Below are positions 40,816 through 49,328 of a stretch of DNA of 64,000 nt, piece after piece (position 1 is the stretch's first letter; each line of letters opens with the position of its first letter). Made by a program: the position numbers and the translations under genes. Origin of the DNA: DASRAP01 sp035277145. GTDB taxonomy: Bacteria; Gemmatimonadota; Gemmatimonadetes; Gemmatimonadales; Gemmatimonadaceae. The notes under the pieces were generated by a model. It made no database searches. It was not told the DNA's origin and worked only from the letters and a program-made list of their open reading frames with translations. Location: the NCBI GenBank assembly GCA_035277145.1, contig DATELA010000072.1, positions 62,001 through 126,000 on the forward strand, in the 5' to 3' direction.

Positions 40816-42192
40816 TCATCGCGCAGCGCGAGCATCAGCAGCACTCACATCAATCGCCAACAACTTCCCCATCACCTCCCCCACCTGCCCCGCTTCAACT
40901 CTCTGCTGCTGCATGTCATCGCGAAATCGGATTGTCACCGTCCCATCGGCAATTGATTGCGGATCGACCGTAATCCCAAACGGCGTCCCCGCCTCATCCT
41001 GCCTGCGATACCTGCGGCCAATCGCACCAGCGTCATCATAAAAAACCGGAAATCGCCGACGTAAATCGTCCGCAATCCGCGTCGCCATCTCGGGCTGTCC
41101 ATCCTTCTTCGTCAGCGGAAACACACCGGCCTTGATGGGCGCGAGCGCAGGATGAAATCGCATCACCACGCGACCTTCCTGCTCACCGGGCACTTCTTCT
41201 TCGCGATACGCATTCACTAACAACGCGAGCAACGTGCGATTCGGTCCGCACGCGGTCTCGATCACGTACGGCAAATAGCGTTTGTTCGCGGCCTGATCGA
41301 CGTACTCGAGTTTCTTGCTCGAGAACTCCTGATGTTTGCCGAGGTCGAAGTCGCCACGATTGTGAATGCCTTCGATTTCCTGCGGGCCCAGCGATCCGCC
41401 AAAATCGAACTCGATGTCGTACGCGGCGCGTGCGTAGTGCGCGAGTTCGTTCCCCGCGTGCTGATGGAAACTCAGGCGTGATTCATCGAGCCCCAGGCCT
41501 TTGTGCCACTCCATGCGCGCGGCTTTCCACCTCTCGAAGTGCTCCATGTCCGTGCCGGGCTCGACGAAGAATTGCATCTCCATCTGCTCGAACTCGCGCG
41601 TTCGGAAAATGAAATTCCCCGGCGTGATCTCGTTGCGAAATGCTTTGCCGATTTGCGCAATGCCGAACGGCACCTTCTGACGCGTGCTCTGCTGCACGTT
41701 CAGAAAATTCACATACGAACCCTGCGCGGTCTCGGGCCGCAAATAAATCACCGCCGCGCTGTCTTCCACGGCGCCGATGTGCGTCTTGAACATCAGATTG
41801 AATTGCCGCGGCTCGGTCAGCTGACATTCGCTGTGCTCACCGGGTTTCTTCGACGGCTTCTTGAGACACTGCGCGTCCTGCAGTTTGTCCGCGCGAAAAC
41901 GTCCCTTGCACACTTTGCAATCGACGAGCGGATCCACGAATCCGCCGACGTGCCCGCTCGCTTCCCACACGCGCGGGTGCATGAGGATGGCGGAGTCGAG
42001 TCCCTCGATGTCGTCGCGCTGACGCACCATCGAATTCCACCAGCGCTCCTGGAGATTGCGCTTGAGCTCGATGCCGAGCGGGCCGTAATCCCAGACGGAG
42101 CCGAGTCCGCCGTAGATCTCGGAGCTTTGGAAGACGAAGCCTTTGCGTTTGCAGAGCGAGACGAGCTTTTCGAGGACATCGGGGTGAGACAT
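40816..42192 (-). CDS. glyS: Glycyl-tRNA synthetase (dimeric class II)
   Basis: 458 residues from the ATG at 42192 (MSHPDVLEKLVSLCKRKGFV); the frame is open 7 codons more. The zinc-like insertion CKVCKGRF...HSECQLTEPRQFNLMFKT, motif 2 GKAFRNEITPGNFIFRTREFEQ (shortened) and a C-terminal anticodon-binding domain are present. It attaches glycine to tRNA-Gly. Length and domains match the alpha2 dimeric type. It is a housekeeping gene that marks the end of the island on the right. Confidence 0.97.
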   Translation of the reverse strand: MSHPDVLEKLVSLCKRKGFVFQSSEIYGGLGSVWDYGPLGIELKRNLQERWWNSMVRQRDDIEGLDSAILMHPRVWEASGHVGGFVDPLVDCKVCKGRFRADKLQDAQCLKKPSKKPGEHSECQLTEPRQFNLMFKTHIGAVEDSAAVIYLRPETAQGSYVNFLNVQQSTRQKVPFGIAQIGKAFRNEITPGNFIFRTREFEQMEMQFFVEPGTDMEHFERWKAARMEWHKGLGLDESRLSFHQHAGNELAHYARAAYDIEFDFGGSLGPQEIEGIHNRGDFDLGKHQEFSSKKLEYVDQAANKRYLPYVIETACGPNRTLLALLVNAYREEEVPGEQEGRVVMRFHPALAPIKAGVFPLTKKDGQPEMATRIADDLRRRFPVFYDDAGAIGRRYRRQDEAGTPFGITVDPQSIADGTVTIRFRDDMQQQRVEAGQVGEVMGKLLAIDVSAADARAAR

Positions 42193-42258
42193 GGGCACAA
42201 ATCTCGCGCGCAAACATTACCGCGGCAACGAGTTGGGCGGCGCCGTGACAGTCGTGTC

Positions 42259-43404
42259 TTACCGAATCCGGTACCGCTGCAGATACTCGAGGTCATCGTC
42301 GTCGCGGCGCACGACGTATGCGGTGCCGTCACCGAAGCCAACGAGCCTCGCTTTCGCAGCCAGGGCAACGCGTCCCGTGAACGATCCGCTCGCGCTGAAC
42401 ACATCGTAGATCGGCGGATCGGCCGCCTTGTGCGATCGCAGCACCCACAGTTCCGCGTTCGGCCGAACCATGGCTGACGACGCAATGAAGGGCGGCATGA
42501 AATCCGGGAATTCAGATTCCGGTGGCGGTGGCGGCGCGCTGGTCGCTGATCCTCCATCACGACCCGAGCGCGGGCCCGTCATTTCTCGTCGCGCGACGCG
42601 CCACGCTTCCTTCTCAGTTTCGGTCACCGCCACCGGTGCGAACTTCACTGGCGCACCCGACGTGCGCGAACCCGATGGCGCGATACGGTCAACGTGGTAG
42701 TCGCGGACGCGAACGACAGCCACACCACCATCCGGCATCGGTGCCCAGTCGTCACGCGCAGGAAACGCGACCATGCCGGTTTGCATCATGAGCCCACCGC
42801 CAGGGAGTTCGGCTGATTTCGAATTGCCCACGGCGAGCTGCACGTAGGCCAGCGTATCGAGTTTCGATGTTGTCCGATCGAGCCGAATGACCGGCGCACT
42901 ATCCGCAGGGACGATGGCGCCTCCGCGACCAGCAACGAATCCGGAACCTTCGTAGTAGATCCGCCCGCGCGCATCCGTGCCGCGCGGTGCGGCGCCACGA
43001 CCGCCCATACGCGCTGAACCTGCATCGAGAATCTGAAACGTTGTGCCAAGTGTGCCGGCTGGCGTGACGATCAGATAGCGGCTGTTACCGGGATCGTGCA
43101 CCGCAGTGCTGTCGCCCGCGAGCGCGATGATGCGCGAGGGGTTCGCATACTCGCCAGGCCCGGCGCCGGTTCGACCAATGCGCGTCGCGGTGCCCGCCTT
43201 GAAGTCAACGAGCATGACCGTTCTGTCGCGGCGGTCAACGACAATCACCCGGCCATCGCGCAGCTCACGCACGCCAGCGATCTGCGTGAACGGTTCGGCC
43301 AGCTCTGCGTCCGGCTTCGTCAGCGCGACCGGCGTTTGCGCTTGCACGAACGGGGCAAGCGTTGCGAGCAGCGCGCACACACACCACGTGCATCGACGCA
43401 TCAT
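42259..43404 (-). CDS. Secreted 6-bladed beta-propeller protein
   Basis: 381 residues with a signal peptide (MMRRCTWCVCALLATLAPFVQA). Blade motifs: RELRDGRVIVVDRRDRTVML, GRTGAGPGEYANP, DDWAPMPDGGVAVVRVRDYH. The GAGPGEY motif groups it with the propellers at 29327 and 48024. A Ser/Pro-rich insertion (SATSAPPPPPESEFPDFMPP) interrupts the last blades. It has a strong-looking promoter and a large inverted repeat overlapping the start codon, so it is likely regulated. Confidence 0.85.
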   Translation of the reverse strand: MMRRCTWCVCALLATLAPFVQAQTPVALTKPDAELAEPFTQIAGVRELRDGRVIVVDRRDRTVMLVDFKAGTATRIGRTGAGPGEYANPSRIIALAGDSTAVHDPGNSRYLIVTPAGTLGTTFQILDAGSARMGGRGAAPRGTDARGRIYYEGSGFVAGRGGAIVPADSAPVIRLDRTTSKLDTLAYVQLAVGNSKSAELPGGGLMMQTGMVAFPARDDWAPMPDGGVAVVRVRDYHVDRIAPSGSRTSGAPVKFAPVAVTETEKEAWRVARREMTGPRSGRDGGSATSAPPPPPESEFPDFMPPFIASSAMVRPNAELWVLRSHKAADPPIYDVFSASGSFTGRVALAAKARLVGFGDGTAYVVRRDDDDLEYLQRYRIR

Positions 43405-43451
43405 TATCTCCTAGTTATCTAGGAGATAACGGAACAGAGGGAGTACGTCAA
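43404..43451 (-). promoter_or_regulatory. Promoter with start-codon inverted repeat
   Basis: TTGACG (43446-43451) and TATCTC (43423-43428) are spaced by 17 bp. An inverted repeat with 11-bp arms (TTATCTCCTAG and CTAGGAGATAA, 43404-43429, 4-bp spacer) spans the -10 box, the AGGAG ribosome site and the first base of the ATG. Confidence 0.7.
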
Positions 43452-43490
43452 CGTTGATACGCTAGCTGTGCTACGCGACGGGAGCGGGCA

Positions 43491-43620
43491 CGACTGACCG
43501 ATTACGACAAACAACGATTGGGACTAACTACGATTACGACTAACAACGACTACGACTAACAACGACTACGACTAACAACGACTACGGCTAACAACGACTA
43601 CGGCTAGCAACGAGCACGGG
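43491..43620 (+). repeat. 16-bp tandem array, unit GACTAACAACGACTAC
   Basis: About eight copies in near-perfect register. Opposite orientation to the array at 1772. It lies on the right of the beta-propeller promoter and on the left of the protease-Uma2 pair. Confidence 0.9.
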
Positions 43621-43694
43621 GACGGCGGTGGCGGTGGTTTTCTGCGCGCAGAACATAGCGGCGCTCGCGCTGGACTACGTGGAGCGATGACGAG

Positions 43695-44078
43695 CTACGC
43701 CGCAGCAGCGGGCACCGCGCCGGCATCCACCAGTCGTTTGGCGATGGGATCGACGACGCGATTCAGTCCCTCGAGCGTTCGCGCGCCAAGCAGCGATAAA
43801 TCACCTGGTTCGCCAAACACGACTTCATCGATCGTGACGGTACCCGCCGCGTGAACGACGGTATGTCCCGTCCAGCGCTCAACCACCTGACCCGTCGCTT
43901 GCCTGAATCTCCATTGCTTGACGCGGGCGATCCCAAGTGACTCGAGGACTCCCGCGGGAACCCACGTGAGTTCTGAGCCCGTGTCGACGAGCAAGGACGA
44001 GACGCGCACGCGTTCACCCGGCAGCCTGGGGTTCTCGAGTTCGACGTCGGTTCGGAAGGTTCCCATGTCGTCGGACAT
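43695..44078 (-). CDS. Retropepsin-like aspartic protease (paralogue)
   Basis: 127 residues from the ATG at 44078; the open frame extends 61 codons upstream but this part has no similarity to the paralogue. DTG motif in LLVDTGSELTWVP (D32). Both copies end in AAAA. 49 bp lie between it and the Uma2 stop, so they probably share an operon. Its second half shares the LLGARTLEGLN motif with the copy at 17276. Clan AA proteases of this size dimerise. Confidence 0.83.
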   Translation of the reverse strand: MSDDMGTFRTDVELENPRLPGERVRVSSLLVDTGSELTWVPAGVLESLGIARVKQWRFRQATGQVVERWTGHTVVHAAGTVTIDEVVFGEPGDLSLLGARTLEGLNRVVDPIAKRLVDAGAVPAAAA

Positions 44079-44127
44079 CGTAACACCTCGCGCTGAAAAG
44101 ACCGTCACCGTTCCATCGCCCGCGTCA

Positions 44128-44682
44128 TCAATTCGTCGCGCGCGGAGGAAAAACCTCGTCGAGCGGGATTTCGAGCGGCTCGATGTCTGCGCGCGGTTGC
44201 CATCGCAACGTGTCGGTGACAGTGACCGGCTCGGCAGACGCAGGTGTCCAAACGAGTGCACGTCGCGCGTCGCCGTCGACTACCCAATACACGGGGATTC
44301 GCTCCGCTTGATACGCTGCGCGCTTGTTTCCGAGGTCACGCCGGGACGTCGAGTCCGAGCGTACCTCGGCGACGAGAATTGCGCGCGGCAACTGCTCCCA
44401 CTTTCGGCCAGGCACGTACGGTCCCGGAATCACGTGTACGTCGGGCAACAGTTCATTCCCGCCGAACACGATGGCGCCCGGACCAACCACCCAACCGATT
44501 CCGTAGCGTTCGCAGTACTCGCTCAGAATTATCGCGAGGCGAAGCGCGATGCGTTGGTGATCCACTGAGGGCGGCGGCGTCACGAGCAGCGCTCCGTTGA
44601 GCACTTCGTAGCGATTGCCGTCGTCGGGCAAGTGCTCGAGGTCGTCGCGCGTCCAGTACCGCACGTTGGTCGCCATGTGCAT
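44128..44682 (-). CDS. Uma2 family putative nuclease
   Basis: 184 residues. It has the Uma2 core: LPDVHVIPGPYV, then LPRAILVAEVRSDSTSRRDL and PVYWVVDGDARR. It is clearly more distant from the other two copies, starting MHMATNVRYWTRDDLEHLPDD. A short CTCGGCCGAG palindrome lies just upstream, echoing part of the 38-bp element. It is followed by the aspartic protease gene, and the pair is bracketed by 16-bp arrays. Confidence 0.88.
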   Translation of the reverse strand: MHMATNVRYWTRDDLEHLPDDGNRYEVLNGALLVTPPPSVDHQRIALRLAIILSEYCERYGIGWVVGPGAIVFGGNELLPDVHVIPGPYVPGRKWEQLPRAILVAEVRSDSTSRRDLGNKRAAYQAERIPVYWVVDGDARRALVWTPASAEPVTVTDTLRWQPRADIEPLEIPLDEVFPPRATN

Positions 44683-44726
44683 AGGCTAAGTCCACTCGGC
44701 CGAGGGAAGCAAGGTCAACGGACGCG

Positions 44727-44842
44727 AGTACGACTAACAACGATTGGGACTAACAACGAGTACGACTGACAACGATTACGACTGACAACGATTACGACTA
44801 ACGACGATCACGACTGACGACGATCACGACTGACAACGATCC
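44727..44842 (+). repeat. 16-bp tandem array, unit ACTGACAACGATTACG
   Basis: About seven copies, same orientation as the array at 43491. It ends only 34 bp before the zinc-ribbon gene at 44876. Confidence 0.9.
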
Positions 44843-44875
44843 CGGGGCGAGGGCGGCGACGGTAGCTTTCTTCGC

Positions 44876-45928
44876 GTGTACACGACGTGCCTGTACTGCA
44901 ATTCGCAGTTCGAGAAGAACGAGTCGATCGAAGCGTTTCCGGTCGGCCGGCGGCTCGCGTTCGATGCGGCGAAAGGCCGATTGTGGGTTGTGTGCAGGAA
45001 GTGCGAGCGCTGGTGTTTGTCGCCGCTCGATGAACGGTGGGAAGCGATCGAGCAGGCGGAGAAACTGTTTCGCGACACGCGCACGCGTGTGTCGACTGAC
45101 AACATCGGATTAGCGAAGGTCGCCGAGGGGACAACGCTGGTGCGGATCGGGAATCCGTTGCGACCCGAGTTTGCGGCGTGGCGGTACGGGGATCAGTTCG
45201 GGCGCAGGCGGCGAAAGCAGATGTTGATTAGCGGCGGCGCCGCGGTCGCCGTGGGCGGTCTCGTTGTTGGCGAGCTTAGTGGCTTTGGACTCGGGACGCT
45301 GTGGATATTTGGACAGAATCTGCAATTCTTGCTTCCCGGCGCGCCTCAGCGAATCGTTGCGCGCATTCGCGACTCGCGCGACGGTATCCTGATCGTTCGG
45401 CGCAGGGACCTCTCCGAAACATTCATCTCCCGCACTCCGACGGGCACGATGACGCTCGACGTCCGCTACTCGCACGCTCGCGACGAAGACCACTGGTTCA
45501 CAACGCAGTTTCAGGGTGCAGAGGCCAGGCGCGTGGCCGCGCAATTGTTGCCGAAAGCAAATCGATTTGGTGGTAACAAGAAACAAGTCGCTGAAGCGGT
45601 CGGCATGATCGAGCAAGTTGGGTCGGCGTCTCGCTTCGTTGAGTACGTGTGCGAAACGGCCCCCGCATCGTCGTCGCCGAAGGATCGATCGTTTTGGACC
45701 CTCGAGCCGCCATCCAAGCCCGCGACGGGCCTATTGGCGATTCCCGCGCCGCAGCGGCTCGCGCTCGAGATGGCGCTGCACGAGGAGAGCGAACGCCGCG
45801 CGCTCGAAGGCGAACTTGCGCAGCTGGAGAAAGCGTGGCGCGACGCAGAAGAAATCGCCGGCATCTCCGACAACCTCACCGTACCTGCAAGCGTCGCGAC
45901 AGAACTCGAGCGGATGAAGCGCCCCTAA
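44876..45928 (+). CDS. Zinc-ribbon protein with one membrane segment (copy 1)
   Basis: 350 residues from a GTG. The N-terminus has a zinc ribbon: YTTCLYCNSQFEKNE and WVVCRKCERWCLSPLDERW. A strongly conserved stretch follows to GRRRRKQ, then one or two hydrophobic segments (MLISGGAAVAVGGLVVGE), a variable domain and a coiled C-terminus (LEMALHEESERRALEGELAQ). Copy 2 is at 46615-47625. The first 110 residues are nearly identical between the two, while the middle has diverged. Function unknown; the predicted orientation places the zinc ribbon in the cytosol. Confidence 0.75.
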   Translation: MYTTCLYCNSQFEKNESIEAFPVGRRLAFDAAKGRLWVVCRKCERWCLSPLDERWEAIEQAEKLFRDTRTRVSTDNIGLAKVAEGTTLVRIGNPLRPEFAAWRYGDQFGRRRRKQMLISGGAAVAVGGLVVGELSGFGLGTLWIFGQNLQFLLPGAPQRIVARIRDSRDGILIVRRRDLSETFISRTPTGTMTLDVRYSHARDEDHWFTTQFQGAEARRVAAQLLPKANRFGGNKKQVAEAVGMIEQVGSASRFVEYVCETAPASSSPKDRSFWTLEPPSKPATGLLAIPAPQRLALEMALHEESERRALEGELAQLEKAWRDAEEIAGISDNLTVPASVATELERMKRP

Positions 45929-46383
45929 CGCGCGATCCCGCGCAGTCGCGCGACATCGTCGCGGTCGCGGTCCCGCCCGGCCGCCGTTTTGTTCGCGATC
46001 AAGTCGGCAAGACCGATCACCTCAACCGAAACACCATCGAGCATGGTGCTCACGCGCCGCGCGTAGCACGCGCTGAAGTCCACACCGCTGATTGATGTCA
46101 GGATTTCAATACGCACCGGTGGTTCCCCCATGCGCACCACGCGATTGGGCGTCAGAAACAACTCTTTCGTTGCGCCAGCGGCAGTGAATCCAAACTTTGC
46201 CAATGCGCCGACCAATCGTGTCGCTGTCGCACTTTCCATCGCGACCCAGACACCGAGGTCTCCGGTCGGGCGAGGATAGCCGTGCACGCTTACCGCGTAG
46301 CCGCCAACGATCAGGTACTCAATCCGCTCCGAGCTCAGCAATCGTAAGAACTCTTTGAAGTCTTGCGGTAGCGGCAGGTCCAT
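45925..46383 (-). CDS. Nucleotidyltransferase-like toxin candidate (AbiEii type)
   Basis: 152 residues from the ATG at 46383, chosen because the family's opening helix (DFKEFLRLLSSERIEYLIVG) starts there. GGYAVSVHGYPRPTGDLGVW carries the nucleotidyltransferase motif, but the family's second metal Asp (DxD) is G44. C-terminal EVIGLADLIANKTAAGRDRDRDDVARL is conserved. AbiEii/MenT-like enzymes transfer nucleotides to tRNA and are toxins in type IV TA systems. It overlaps the small gene upstream by 65 bp. The lost Asp may make it inactive. Confidence 0.78.
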   Translation of the reverse strand: MDLPLPQDFKEFLRLLSSERIEYLIVGGYAVSVHGYPRPTGDLGVWVAMESATATRLVGALAKFGFTAAGATKELFLTPNRVVRMGEPPVRIEILTSISGVDFSACYARRVSTMLDGVSVEVIGLADLIANKTAAGRDRDRDDVARLRGIAR

Positions 46384-46546
46384 AAGCCATTCGGCGCAGG
46401 TATTCCAGCGCGGCGAGCCGCTCTTGCGGCGTCCGCTTGAGCCAATGCGCTCCGTCGTCGTCCTGGTCGGTAAGCGTGCGCACCGAAAAAGCGCTCCGGT
46501 CCAGGCGATACACATCCGTCGCGGCGCGCGCTGAACGCGAAGTCAT
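46319..46546 (-). CDS. Small antitoxin-like partner of the nucleotidyltransferase
   Basis: 75 residues from the ATG at 46546; a TTG two codons upstream is an alternative. The end reads WLKRTPQERLAALEYLRRMA, then GPAATARLQRVLTIAELG, a recurrent small protein found next to AbiEii-like nucleotidyltransferases in the TA layout. A TATATT box 12 bp upstream suggests a leaderless transcript. The long overlap with the next gene supports coupled expression. Confidence 0.68.
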   Translation of the reverse strand: MTSRSARAATDVYRLDRSAFSVRTLTDQDDDGAHWLKRTPQERLAALEYLRRMAYGPAATARLQRVLTIAELGAD

Positions 46547-46614
46547 GCCCAAATATAGCGCGCGCAGTCACTCCGGGCGCCGACGCGGTCATAGGTACGT
46601 AACTTCCTGCGCGC

Positions 46615-47625
46615 ATGTACACGACCTGTCTCTACTGCAATTCGCAGTTCGAGAAGAACGAGTCGATCGAAGCGTTTCCGATCGGCCGGCGCCTCGCGTT
46701 CGATGCAGCGAAAGGACGACTGTGGGTTGTGTGCAGAAAGTGTGAGCGATGGTGCCTCTCGCCACTCGATGAACGATGGGAAGCGATCGAGCAGGCGGAG
46801 AAACTGTTTCGCGACACGCGCACGCGTGTGTCGACTGACAACATCGGATTAGCGAAGGTCGCCGAGGGGACGACGCTGGTGCGGATTGGAAATCCGATGC
46901 GGCCGGAGTTTGCGGCGTGGCGGTACGGAGATCAGTTCGGACGACGGCGCAGGCGACAGCTAATCCTGAGCGGCGCGGGGCTTTCGTTGGTCGGCGTCGC
47001 GGCGGCGGGAGTGGTCGTCGCCGGTACGTTGGGGGCGGTCGGAACGCTCTTTGGCCTTGCGCAGATGATGGTGAAGGGGCACCCAACCACTGTGGTTGCG
47101 AAGGTGCGAGCGCTTGACGGAACGATCGTGAGAGTGCGACGCAAAGATCTTTCAGAACTCGTGCTGTCCGGCTCCGAAGGCGGAGGCGTGACTCTCGATC
47201 TCACTTATGCCGCCCAAGGGTTTCGCTTGATGCGCGACGCTGATACAGTCACGCTTCACAACGCCGCCGCGCGCCGTGTCGCCGCGATGGTAGTACCAAA
47301 GCTGAACGCGTTTGGCGGGAACAAGAGCACCGTCGTCGACGCGGTCGATCAGATCGAGGCGGCGGGGGATGGAGCGAGCTTTGTTGATCGATTGACGCAC
47401 GCCCGAGGTCGTAGGCTGAGCAAGAAACTGGTCGAGTTATCGCCGGCTCAACGTCTCGCCCTCGAGATGTCGCTGCACGAAGACGCCGAGCGCCGTGCCC
47501 TCGAAGGCGAACTCGCCGAATTGGAAAAAGCGTGGCGCGATGCAGAAGAGATCGCGGGGATTTCCGACAGCCTCACCGTGCCCGCAAGCATCGATGCAGA
47601 ACTCGAGCGACTGAAGAAGCGCTAG
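46615..47625 (+). CDS. Zinc-ribbon protein with one membrane segment (copy 2)
   Basis: 336 residues from an ATG. YTTCLYCNSQFEKNE and WVVCRKCERWCLSPLDERW match copy 1 almost perfectly, as does the DNA for about 330 bp. The membrane part (LILSGAGLSLVGVAAAGVVV) and the beta domain (RVRRKDLSELVLSG) differ. The C-terminal coiled helix (LEMSLHEDAERRALEGELAE) is again conserved. A conserved head and tail with divergent middle suggests selection for a changing partner, or gene conversion at the ends. Confidence 0.75.
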   Translation: MYTTCLYCNSQFEKNESIEAFPIGRRLAFDAAKGRLWVVCRKCERWCLSPLDERWEAIEQAEKLFRDTRTRVSTDNIGLAKVAEGTTLVRIGNPMRPEFAAWRYGDQFGRRRRRQLILSGAGLSLVGVAAAGVVVAGTLGAVGTLFGLAQMMVKGHPTTVVAKVRALDGTIVRVRRKDLSELVLSGSEGGGVTLDLTYAAQGFRLMRDADTVTLHNAAARRVAAMVVPKLNAFGGNKSTVVDAVDQIEAAGDGASFVDRLTHARGRRLSKKLVELSPAQRLALEMSLHEDAERRALEGELAELEKAWRDAEEIAGISDSLTVPASIDAELERLKKR

Positions 47626-48011
47626 CGCGCCACGCCTTCGTCGGGATACGGGCGCGTCCACACGTACACGACCGCGCTCACGTACACGATGATCCCGATG
47701 ATCGCGACGCCGAACGCGATTTGCTGCTCCTGTCTCGCAAGGTTCGCCGAACGCGCCACCATCGCGTACAACAAAATGTTCGGAATGATCAGCGCTGCGA
47801 TCAGCAAACGTGCGCCGACTTTCGGCAGGCGCTGAAAAGGCGCGAGGAACAGCCCGGCTTGCAACACGAGCCCTGTTCCGTAACCAATTACGTTGCGGCC
47901 GGCCGGCTTCATGCTCGAGAAGTTGTGCAGGTATTCAGAGATCAAATAGCCGAGCATGGCCGCGAAGCAGAGCCCAAACACAATCGCGAGTATCGTCAGC
48001 AGTATGCGCAC
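47622..48011 (-). CDS. Small integral membrane protein
   Basis: 129 residues with four hydrophobic segments (about 2-24, 43-60, 67-85 and 97-118). The loop MKPAGRNVIGYGTGLVLQ is cytosolic by charge. The last residues are TRPYPDEGVAR. No motif known to me. It lies 12 bp after the beta-propeller gene on the same strand and may form an operon with it. Its stop overlaps the convergent copy-2 gene by 4 bp. Confidence 0.7.
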   Translation of the reverse strand: MRILLTILAIVFGLCFAAMLGYLISEYLHNFSSMKPAGRNVIGYGTGLVLQAGLFLAPFQRLPKVGARLLIAALIIPNILLYAMVARSANLARQEQQIAFGVAIIGIIVYVSAVVYVWTRPYPDEGVAR

Positions 48012-48023
48012 GCGATTCGTTCC

Positions 48024-49286
48024 CTATCGCGTGATGTGGTACCGCACGAGGCTCGGCAAGGCATCCGCGTCATACGCGATCGCCCACACGTTCGTAAGCG
48101 AGGCGCGTGCGAGCGTCGCGGTCTCCTTTGGCAGCGACACGATGCCGTGCGGATTTCCCTGCGCGTTCAGCACGAAGTAGTCGCGCGTAGATCCCGGCGG
48201 CGTTCGCATCAACAACCAAATGGAATTGTCGAGGCCAAGCGTCATGCCTCGATACGGCGACATTGCGCTCGGCATTGCCGCGCGCAACTTCGACTCCATC
48301 TCGTCGGCCATGTCGGGTGAACCCGTTGGTGCTTTGCCGTCTGGCGATGGCCGATACGCGCGCATCCGATCAGCCATCGCGCTGTCAAGTGAACTCTTTG
48401 CAATCGCAATCGGTGCAAAACTCACGTCGCGTTTGAGCGTCGTGTCGCCGCGCATGCTGACCACGACGATCTTCAGGACACCCGACTGCTCGGCAACGGT
48501 CGTGATTCCGAACGCAATGCGCGATGCGTCCTGCGCAACGGATTCGTATGTCGGCTCGATGAACGGAACCGCGGAGCTCGACTGGCGCAGCCCGCCGTCG
48601 CGCACAACGGAAACGCTGCTCTCCGTGGTCGGGATTCTGCCAACGATGCGCGTGATGTCACCGTCGGCGTTCGCAATCGCGTATTCGGCCGGACCATCGC
48701 TGCGCTGCATCGGCACGTCGCGACCGTCGCGCGTCACGATCTCGATGCGCCCCCACGTCGCGCGGCCCAGGCGCGAACCGTCAGCAAAGATTGCGCGCGC
48801 CGCAAATGAGAGCAGACGTCGTTCCGTGCCAACTTGCGGCGCGCTCGCGGATTCTGGATTGGGAAGTTTTGCGGGAAGTCCGATGCTCTTGATGAGCTTT
48901 CCGTCGGACGTGATCAGCGTGAAACGTTGCGTGCCGCGATCCCACGCCCAGATCGTGTCGCCCATGGTGCCGAGCGAAACGCCGATCGCCGCGACTGGCC
49001 TCGTCTGTCCGCCGAGGTCGAACTCGCCGGGACCTTGTCCGCGTCTGCCGAACCGCGCGATCTCTTTGCCGGCAACGTTGTAGAAGCGCAGCCGGAAATC
49101 CTGTGGTTCGACAAAGATCATGCTGCCGCGTGGTCCGATGATCACGCTCGCGAGCCCGCTGAGATCTTCGCTCGCGCCATCGATGCGAAGTTCCTGCACC
49201 GCGGTCAGACGCGGCGCCGCGGTTTGCTGCGCATCGACTGCCGCTGCGGCGAAGATGATCGGGACACAGCGCAAAATGGTTCGCAC
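48024..49286 (-). CDS. Secreted 6-bladed beta-propeller protein
   Basis: 420 residues from a GTG at 49286; the preceding 100 open codons look non-coding because the ankyrin gene starts within them on the other strand. Signal VRTILRCVPIIFAAAAVDA. Blades: GRRGQGPGEFDLGG is the family signature, plus GDTIWAWDRGTQRFTLI and DGKLIKSIGL. It is the third propeller in the window. Divergent from the ankyrin gene across 42 bp. Confidence 0.82.
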   Translation of the reverse strand: MRTILRCVPIIFAAAAVDAQQTAAPRLTAVQELRIDGASEDLSGLASVIIGPRGSMIFVEPQDFRLRFYNVAGKEIARFGRRGQGPGEFDLGGQTRPVAAIGVSLGTMGDTIWAWDRGTQRFTLITSDGKLIKSIGLPAKLPNPESASAPQVGTERRLLSFAARAIFADGSRLGRATWGRIEIVTRDGRDVPMQRSDGPAEYAIANADGDITRIVGRIPTTESSVSVVRDGGLRQSSSAVPFIEPTYESVAQDASRIAFGITTVAEQSGVLKIVVVSMRGDTTLKRDVSFAPIAIAKSSLDSAMADRMRAYRPSPDGKAPTGSPDMADEMESKLRAAMPSAMSPYRGMTLGLDNSIWLLMRTPPGSTRDYFVLNAQGNPHGIVSLPKETATLARASLTNVWAIAYDADALPSLVRYHITR

Positions 49287-49328
49287 AAATACGCTCGGCT
49301 TTTCGAGGTTGCGACAGTACGTTGCACC

